NCBI GenBank assembly: GCA_030267965.1
Contig: BRYA01000054.1
Location: 67,629 to 79,798 of the forward strand
Length of the DNA stretch: 12,170 nucleotides
Direction of reading: 5' to 3'
Source of the DNA: Triparma columacea
Taxonomy: Eukaryota; Sar; Bolidophyceae; Parmales; Triparmaceae
Part shown: positions 6,835-12,170 of the stretch, piece after piece
How the letters are laid out: each line of letters opens with the position of its first letter
Numbering within the stretch: position 1 is the stretch's first letter
Made by a program: the position numbers and the translations under genes
Notes under the pieces: model-generated
The model's input: only the letters and a program-made list of their open reading frames with translations
Database searches by the model: none
Told to the model about the DNA's origin: nothing

Positions 6835-9800
6835 ATGACTACACCAAAGAAGAATACACTGTATGGTCACTTTCCGGTGGTCAAGAGGAGAGAGGAGAGG
6901 GAGAAGGAGGAGAGGCTTTTGATGGAAAAGGAGGAGGCTGCGAGGAAGCAGGCTGAGGAAGAGGAGAAGGCTCGATTCGAGAGTGAGAAGGCTAAGGAGG
7001 AGAAGAGGAGGAAGGAAGAGGAGGACATGGGAGAGGTGAGGGAGAAAGAGGAGAGGCTTTTGATGGAAAAGGAGGAGGCTGCGAGGAAGCAGGCTGAGGA
7101 AGAGGAGAAGGCTCGACTCGAGCGTGCGAAGGAGCGGGAGGAGGAGGAACTTAGCAGCGGTTCCATTTCTCAATCATCCGACGACTCCGACTCCTACGAC
7201 GACTCCGACTCCTACGACTCCTACGACTCCTACGACTCCGACTCCTCCGACTCCTACGACTCCGACTCCTCCTCTCCTTCTTCCTCTCCTTCTTCCCCCT
7301 CCCTCACCGTTACCTCAACCCTCAGCAAGAAGGAGCTGATTAAGGGTAGTAAGAGGAAGGGTGTTAAAGCGAACGATGGGGAGCCCCCCCCCCTCTCCTC
7401 CTCGGATGATGAGGATGACGCCACCATGAGCCCTTACAAGGTCGCCCCTGCTGCTGACTCCTTTGCTGAGAACAACAACCCAACCACAACCACAGCCACA
7501 ACCACAACCACAGCCACAGCCAGAACGAAAATAAAAACAACAACTACGACTCTTTCTGTCGCTTTCCACCCCAATAATTCTGCCAGAAGGAATGGCAGAC
7601 GGAAGTGCGAGTTCGGCGGCTTCGAGAACGGCGGCTGCACCAAGTTAGCCCAGGGAAACACCTTGTTCTGTATCGCCCACGGGGGGGGGCGTCGGTGCAC
7701 CTTCCAAGACTGTGATAAGGCCGCCCGGGACAAGTATTTCTGCGCCGGGCACGGGGGGGGGAAGAGGTGCAAGGCGCAAGGGTGCGACAAGTCTGCGCAG
7801 AGTAGCACCAACTTTTGTGTGAAGCACGGGGGGGGTAGAAAGTGCAGTCACGTCGACGCGCCCACCCAGAAGAGGTGCGAAAAGATCGCGAGGGGGAAGA
7901 CAGACTACTGCGCAAAACACGGAGGAGAGGTCAGATGTAAGATGGACAACTGCAACAGTTTGGTCAGCGGGAAGTTGCAGCTTTGCAGGAAGCACGGACA
8001 GCAGAACGCGGCGCAGAGCTGCCTACCATGTCAGCCTTGGGCGGTGGCTGTCAACCACGAGGAGAACGAGCAAAACGCCTTTGCAGACGGCGGTCGAGTG
8101 GAGGTCAAAGACAACGGTAAATGGAGGACAGGTGTCATCAGTTGCTTCCACGACAACGGCAACGTCAGCGTCATATTCGATTCCGATGACAGCGAGAGCG
8201 TCGATGTCCACCCTTCGGAGGTTAGATTCGAGAGGATGGTTAGACTCGAGAACGAGGGGGAGAAGGTGAAGCACAAGGTGAGAAAATTCGGTCACACTTT
8301 TACCTCGGTCCGTCTCCTGCTAACAACATATTACGGCGCAGATAAAAGTGACGAAGCCGGTCCAATTTTCCCCAAATGATGATAATGAAGAACTCCATTA
8401 CAAGATGCCAGCAAAGGTGAAGAAAGTTGGAGGTGAGAACAAAAAGAGGAGTCAGCGACCAAGAGTTATGAGCAATGATTTGTACGAGCGCAGTGAAGTG
8501 TGTGTGGAGCGAGAGGTTCGCACAGAGCGACGGGAGGAAACGAAGAGAGGATTTGTCGACCGACAGTTTCATTCACCGCTTTGTTCTCACTTTTGCTGGC
8601 TCCCACAGAAGAAGATGAGAGGGGCAGCACCGAAGAGGACGGAAACGCGCAGTCCACGTTCTCTTTTCTTCCACGCAGCAGGAGGGAGCTCGTAACGGAG
8701 AAGTTTAAGCTCATCCCCTTTCCGGAAGGAGACCTTGACGATAACACAGTTCGTAAGTGGTCGGTGGATATTTGTCAAGCGACCTGCGTGAGTTCCAAAT
8801 CCGCGAAAGCCGTCTTGTTCTGTATTCGAGCAAGGCAGAAAGCAGGCATGGAATGCGCGGAGTACCTTTTCGACGTGAGTTTTGGCGTGTAAGTGTTGTT
8901 GGGAAGGGGGTGTCGGGTGGAGCGGGGTGGTGGAGGGCGTTGGTTCTTTTTGTTGTTGTTGGTTTCTGCAACAGTTTCTCTTTGTTCGTCTCTAACCGCT
9001 GTCGTTCGCTTTCCTCTCTTCTTGCTCTTCTTCACAGGCCTTCTTAAAAACGAACCCCCACATTGAAAAGCCTGTCGAGGTTCTCACGACCTTCAGCAAC
9101 AACCTCGAGGTCAAGCTTAGCGAGGTCAACGGCGGTACGCAAAGGGAACGTACTAGACAGGTAGTTCGTGTTTTGAAAGAGTCAGGTGAGAAGGAACAGG
9201 AGAAGAACGGTGACAGTGTCGCTTGTCCCTCGAAAGGCGTAGTTTCGCAGCTAACCCTTCCTCCTCGTCGTAGTACTCCTCGAGCAAAGGCTTCCCGTTG
9301 TGATTGCGTCCAGAGCGGCCCCTTCCATTTACCACCTAGGAAATCTTCCGGTCCAGCACTTTCTCGAAGGGTCGGAGGAGGGCGGGGAAGGGGAGAACGT
9401 GCACGTTGTTTTTATTACGTCTAACCCAACCAACAGGGACCCAAAAGACCACGACAACACTTATCCTCTAACGACAAGGAGGTTGCAAGCAGACGCCGAT
9501 TTGGTCGCAAAGTGGTTGTTACCAGCCAACGATTTAGCAACAACTACCTCGTGGCCTGCCGTTCTCTTCCCGTGCGACCAGGTCAGTAGAGGTGAGTTTT
9601 CAGTAGCCTCAGTGTACACGCGGCGTCAACTTTTGTTTGTTGATGCTAAGTCTGTCTTCCCTTCCTTTTCCCTTCCCACCCTCGTAGGTAGTAAGGATGT
9701 CTTCCTCAACCCAAACGCCGAGAACACGACCCAGCTCAACACGGTTTCTATAAACGAGGGTTGTGCCAAGATATTCAGGAACGTGCTGAAAGCCTTGAAC

Positions 9801-11019
9801 TTCAGGTGAGGCGATTGGGAGTGTTAGGGGTGTCCTGTGAAGGCAAAAACACTACGCTGACACGTTTTCGCTTGTCTTTAGCCCCGGGTCGGTTGTTGTT
9901 TTCCCCTTTGGAAAGACTGGTCGGAATTTCTACCTAAACTACTGCGAGGAGCTCTTTGATCGCGAAAGGTCTTTCAAGCATACCCTGTTGGCCGCCGACA
10001 GGGAGAACCAGATCGACCACCCCTGCAAAGGTTCACATCAAGGTCAGTTCGTAAAGGCTGTTTCCTCACAACTACAAGGCTACCTGACCTTAAGGAACGT
10101 TGGTAGGGTAGATCAGTTGACCGTGAGACAATTCAAGGAACGTCTCTCGGTGATGTTACACGATCTTTATAAGAAGGACGAGGAGCTCAAGTCTAAGGAC
10201 GAGGTGCTCAAGGAGCTCAAGGAGGAACACGTCAAGGAGCTCAAGGAGCTCAAGGAGGAAAACGCCAAAAAGGACGAGGAGCTCAAGTCTAAGGACGAGG
10301 TTATCAAGAAGAAGAACGAGGAGCTCAAGGTGCTCAAGGCGCTCCTTGAGGAACACGACAAGAAGGCCGAGGAGGTCAAGAAAAAGGACGTGGAGGTGAA
10401 GAGAAGTCACAGAAGGTCTGCTTCTCTTCCTTTTCTTCCAAGTTGCTTGCTTTCCTACTTCAAGCCTAAGAAAGTCGTCCCGACCAACGACTCTGCGGTT
10501 GTTCAGGCAACGAAGGAGGTCGACTTTGTCACAACAGCTCTTGACGTTGAGACTACTGGAGTCGGTGAGACGGCAGTCGACGTGGAGAGTACTAACGTCG
10601 TTGTTACGGTTTGTGGGGGGAATCTTTGTGGAGTTGAAGCAGTCGACGTGGTTAATACTGGCGTCGGTGAGAGGGCTCTCGACGTGGAGAGTACTAACGT
10701 CGGTTTGGTGGTCCCTGGGGGGATTCTTAGTGGAGTTGAAGCAGTTGACGGTTGCTGGTACTTCAAAAAAGACGACCTCCAAGCTGCGGTGTTCGCCCTT
10801 CATGGAGGGTCCAAGGAAGAGTTAAAGGACTTAGCGCAACGGGTAAAGCAGAAGGGACGTAATGGGACGAAGAAGAAGCAAGCCCTGCTGTTAGGAGAGT
10901 GGAAGGACCGTAGTTACGCAAAGGGAAACGTCGAACCTGTAAAGGGATGGCTTTTTTTCCCACACAAGAACGAGACTACTGGTCTCTGGTTCTTCTCTAG
11001 GGAGAAAGGGAACGGTTAA
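6835..11019 (+). CDS. Unknown multidomain protein: coiled coils, five HGGG Cys/His repeats, Tudor-like module
   Basis: I do not recognise this gene as a whole. The proposed exons are 6835-8277, 8342-8432, 8609-8874, 9038-9185, 9274-9591, 9688-9805 and 9882-11019. All splice phases agree and give 1173 residues. The ATG follows AAGCAAAA. In order: a short N-terminus with NTLYGHF; Glu/Lys-rich coiled coil (about 17-105); Asp/Ser/Tyr tract (116-146); Thr-rich linker; five Cys-Cys-Cys-His repeats (258-387), four followed by HGGG or HGGE; a Tudor/agenet-like module (about 416-466, GGRVEVKDNGKWRTGVIS); a central region of about 350 residues with hydrophobic beta-like segments (RLPVVIAS, VHVVFITS, SVVVFPFG) and no family I can name; coiled coil (about 889-967); two 34-residue repeats (1018-1085); and a basic end finishing in GLWFFSREKGNG. 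HGGG repeats and Tudor modules suggest a nuclear, nucleic-acid- or chromatin-binding role by inference. The Cys/His repeats resemble the zinc-finger arrays of WRKY19-like and protist proteins. No signal peptide or membrane segment is seen. Confidence 0.82.
6901..7122 (+). repeat. 81-bp direct duplication in the N-terminal coiled coil (6901-6981 and 7042-7122)
   Basis: Two copies of 81 bp, period 141 bp, differ at only two bases that I can see. Each encodes 27 residues (EKEERLLMEKEEAARKQAEE and seven more), at residues 23-49 and 70-96. One difference is silent, the other is Phe versus Leu. Near identity at silent sites indicates a recent in-frame duplication or ongoing gene conversion. Confidence 0.93.
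7180..7272 (+). repeat. GACTCC/TACGACTCC minisatellite encoding an Asp/Ser/Tyr tract
   Basis: Tandem GACTCC and GACTCCTAC units encode DSDSYDSYDS-type sequence at residues 116-146, followed by a Ser/Pro stretch. It is a highly acidic disordered linker after the coiled coil, with many potential casein-kinase-type phosphorylation sites. Tandem units imply length polymorphism. Confidence 0.9.
7606..7998 (+). repeat. Five tandem Cys-Cys-Cys-His zinc-binding repeats with HGGG linkers
   Basis: Each unit has the form C-X4 to X11-C-X9 to X10-C-X2-H, followed in units 1-3 by GGG and a basic pair before the next Cys. Units 4 and 5 vary (HGGE, HGQQ). All four metal ligands are present in every unit. 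The three HGGG linkers are encoded by runs of 8-10 G (at about 7680-7689, 7752-7760 and 7829-7836). This repeat type occurs in arrays in WRKY19-like and many protist proteins. Whether it binds nucleic acid or protein here is unknown. Confidence 0.85.
9592..9687 (+). other. 96-nt stop-free, phase-preserving intron
   Basis: It begins G|GTGAGT, has a pyrimidine-rich 3' part and ends CTCGTAG|GT. Both flanking exons stay in one frame and the intron has no in-frame stop, so a retained form would add 32 residues between the segments VLFPCDQ and KDVFLNPN. The strong donor and the change to non-coding composition favour splicing. It could be read as coding without removing a stop, so RNA evidence decides. 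Confidence 0.7.
10160..10396 (+). repeat. GAGCTCAAG-rich imperfect repeats encoding a coiled coil
   Basis: Recurring GACGAGGAGCTCAAG-type units encode KKDEELKSKDE, KELKEE and related heptad-like blocks at about residues 889-967, including two exact copies of KKDEELKSKDEV. This is a second long charged coiled coil in the same protein, suggesting oligomerisation. Confidence 0.85.
10552..10755 (+). repeat. Two tandem 102-bp units near the C-terminus
   Basis: The period is 102 bp. Shared blocks include GTCGGTGAGA, GTGGAGAGTACTAACGTCG and GGAGTTGAAGCAGT. Each unit encodes about 34 residues (TGVGE, then DVESTNV, GG and SGVEAVD or CGVEAVD), at about residues 1018-1085. A third, degenerate start (TTALDVETTGV) precedes the array. 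Function unknown; the composition suggests a flexible spacer. Confidence 0.88.
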
Positions 11020-11074
11020 GGAGTGACTCAAAGTCCCGTTTTTCCACGTTGCAACCAAACAAAAAGTTCTTTTT

Positions 11075-11131
11075 TAGAGGAAGAAGACAAAAACCGAGCC
11101 CACTGTTAATTGACAAAACCGAGCACCCCCC
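11075..11131 (+). repeat. Left inverted repeat with two GACAAAACCGAGC motifs
   Basis: Motif copies lie at 11086-11100 (with one extra A) and 11112-11124, and the repeat ends in a C run at 11126-11131. It pairs with the inverted copy at 11791-11853, allowing for small gaps in the spacer. Confidence 0.75.
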
Positions 11132-11186
11132 AGTGCCAAACACAGTATAATCTTGTTAGTTCGGGGAAACCTTCAAAATTGCGTTC

Positions 11187-11354
11187 ATGGCGGCGGCCCT
11201 GTCAGTCCGACACGACGGGGGGCTCCGGTTGGAAGCCTCGGGGTCGCCCCCAAGATGGGAAGCCTGCTGTCTTCATGAGATCTATGGTGGGGCCAATGGA
11301 GAAGAAAAGGGACTTAAAGACCTTGTTCTCGTCGACTTGGTATGCTGCGTGTGA
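11187..11354 (+). CDS. Small hypothetical reading frame (55 aa) inside the inverted-repeat element
   Basis: It runs from ATG at 11187 to TGA at 11352-11354 and starts MAAALSVRHDGG. It has no recognised domain. A possible donor (TTG|GTATGC at 11340) lies just before the stop, and two consensus GTAAGT sites follow at 11422 and 11444. It could be the first exon of something or chance; I lean to chance. Confidence 0.15.
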   Translation: MAAALSVRHDGGLRLEASGSPPRWEACCLHEIYGGANGEEKGLKDLVLVDLVCCV

Positions 11355-11544
11355 GCCATGGTTCTTAGCTTTGTACGGAGTGTGGTTAGTTCTGGGCAAG
11401 GGGGAAACGCTGGTATGAATGGTAAGTACAACGAATTTGTGAGGTAAGTAACTTGTTAATGCAACCAAACTGGCTTGGAAGATAACCATGTCGTTAGGGG
11501 CGACCGGAAGGGGCTATTTTCACGCGTCGATGCGAGGGGAGTGG

Positions 11545-11580
11545 AGGGGGGGGGGTGCTTCGGGGACTTGAGGGAGGGGG
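11545..11580 (+). promoter_or_regulatory. G-rich tract followed by an A run, 3' of the large gene
   Basis: A run of about ten G is followed by GGGG, GGG and GGGGGG before an eight-A run. It is the third G-rich tract on the coding strand 3' of a gene in this window. It lies about 530 bases after the stop and inside the inverted-repeat element. Confidence 0.3.
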
Positions 11581-11627
11581 GAGAAAAAAAAGATTAAAAT
11601 CGTATTTCTACGACAAAGCCGGGCTGT

Positions 11628-11657
11628 CGCGCTTTTAGTATTGATATATTAAGCGCG
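11628..11657. other. Short hairpin CGCGCTT...AAGCGCG
   Basis: A seven-base perfect stem, extendable by a G-U and a G-C pair, encloses an A/T-rich 16-base loop. It is inside the candidate element. No U-rich tail follows directly, so it is not a simple terminator. Confidence 0.4.
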
Positions 11658-11790
11658 GCTCTTTATTTAGAACGAAACCCTTTTTTGGTTTACGTACGTG
11701 ACTTCGCGTCTCCTTCAGGGTAACCGTCCCCTACGTCTACCTCGACCGGGTCCTGTGATAATTTTACGTGCGGTGGTGAACAAGGAGAAA

Positions 11791-11853
11791 GGGGGGGGGC
11801 TCGGTTTTGTCAAATTACCGGCTCAAGGGGCTCGGTTTTGTCTTACTCCCTCA
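11791..11853 (-). repeat. Right inverted repeat with two GCTCGGTTTTGTC motifs
   Basis: Motif copies at 11799-11811 and 11830-11842 are the reverse complement of the left-end motif. It begins with a nine-G run matching the C run that ends the left repeat. Confidence 0.75.
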
Positions 11854-12170
11854 TTTTTATTCTAACTAACTTCTTGCTTCGTCGAACCTTTGCACCAAGC
11901 AAGAAAACCTGAGCTTGAAAACAGCGCAGTAGGGCTTAGTTGACTCTACTTGCGCCGTTCATTAAATAAGTGAGGTCGTTGTTTTGCCTGCAGTTTGTCT
12001 GACGGTCGCTTTTTAAAACTTTTCTTTTGAACACGAGGTCTGTGAAGAGGAGAGGCAGGTGTAGTGTCCAAGCTGGGGCCTTTACGTCGGGTGGAAGGGT
12101 AAAGGGGAGTAGGCTAACCGACTGTACGGCACACAAGCGTTAAGGCGGTTCGTTGAGGTCGTTGACTTGT

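Larger units (their letters stand above)
11075..11853. mobile_element. Candidate non-autonomous (MITE-like) element with ~60-bp compound inverted repeats
   Basis: The left end (11075-11131) and right end (11791-11853) are inverted copies. Each holds two copies of GACAAAACCGAGC separated by a short spacer and ending inward in a C or G run. Similarity continues outward (TAGAGGAAG versus TGAGGGAG). Five or more T lie immediately outside both ends (11070-11075 and 11854-11858), compatible with a TTTTT target duplication but low-complexity. The 660-bp interior has no transposase. Alternatively it is a long stem-loop or a fortuitous pair of repeats. Confidence 0.5.
11020..12170. other. 3' flank of the large gene, holding an inverted-repeat element and no clear gene
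   Basis: After the stop at 11019 no reading frame with convincing codon use or a known domain was found on either strand to the window end. It contains the element at 11075-11853, a G-rich tract at about 11545-11580 and a short hairpin at 11628-11657. The last 300 bases show nothing I can identify. No AATAAA lies close after the stop, so the gene's 3' end is not evident. Confidence 0.55.

Noticed and set aside
6867..7173. Minus-strand Ser/Leu-rich frames opposite the coiled coil
   Set aside because: Antisense shadows of GAG/AAG-rich coding sequence.
7180..7272. CRISPR-like or structural DNA repeat
   Set aside because: The units are contiguous short in-frame codon repeats with no spacers, inside a protein-coding exon.
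9882..9930. FPFGKTG as a Walker A (P-loop) motif
   Set aside because: The required Gly four residues before GK is absent, and there is no matching Walker B in sequence order.
11110..11418. 102-residue frame starting in the left inverted repeat
   Set aside because: It begins without ATG and shows no domain or coding-like codon use.

Overview
The window is eukaryotic nuclear DNA. Two large genes on the + strand are interrupted by short GT-AG introns of 64 to 176 nt. Donors are mostly GTGAG, six introns carry a CTAAC branch-point-like site 17 to 45 nt before the acceptor, and AATAAA signals occur after the first gene and after the helix-hairpin-helix reading frame. No prokaryotic signals were seen. 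Arrays of Cys/His repeats ending in HGGG, as in the second gene, are familiar to me mainly from heterokonts, haptophytes and other protists. With the compact introns and G/C homopolymers this suggests a protist or alga, but the lineage is an inference and not settled.

Layout. Positions 1-101 are the C-rich 3' end of an intron. Positions 102-4087 (five exons) hold most of a ubiquitin-specific protease of the USP4/11/15 type (DUSP - ubiquitin-like - split USP catalytic core). Its 5' end lies outside the window. It has a 16-glutamine tract inside the ubiquitin-like domain, acidic low-complexity inserts, and a C-terminal CVIS that looks like a farnesylation (CaaX) signal. Positions 4088-4976 are mostly flank. 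At 4977-5262 there is one well-supported coding exon for a helix-hairpin-helix module resembling the C-terminus of Kid/KIF22-type kinesins, but no kinesin motor is present, so it is a small gene with unresolved 5' exons or a fragment. Positions 5263-6834 hold no convincing gene. They do contain two near-perfect palindromes of the same design (one centred on TGACGTCA) upstream of the next gene.

Positions 6835-11019 (seven exons with all splice phases consistent; 1173 residues predicted) encode a multidomain protein I cannot name. In order it has a charged coiled coil with an internal 81-bp duplication, an Asp/Ser/Tyr tract, five Cys-Cys-Cys-His HGGG repeats, a Tudor/agenet-like module, a folded-looking central region of unknown family with faint methyltransferase-like features, a second coiled coil, a duplicated 34-residue unit and a basic C-terminal region. 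The architecture suggests a nuclear, chromatin- or nucleic-acid-associated protein, by inference only.

Positions 11020-12170 contain a possible non-autonomous inverted-repeat element (about 11075-11853). Its ends each carry two copies of a GACAAAACCGAGC motif in opposite orientation and are flanked by T runs that could be a target-site duplication. The rest shows no recognisable gene. The genes do not form an obvious pathway. Ubiquitin removal and a possible chromatin protein are simply neighbours, all + strand and apparently transcribed independently.
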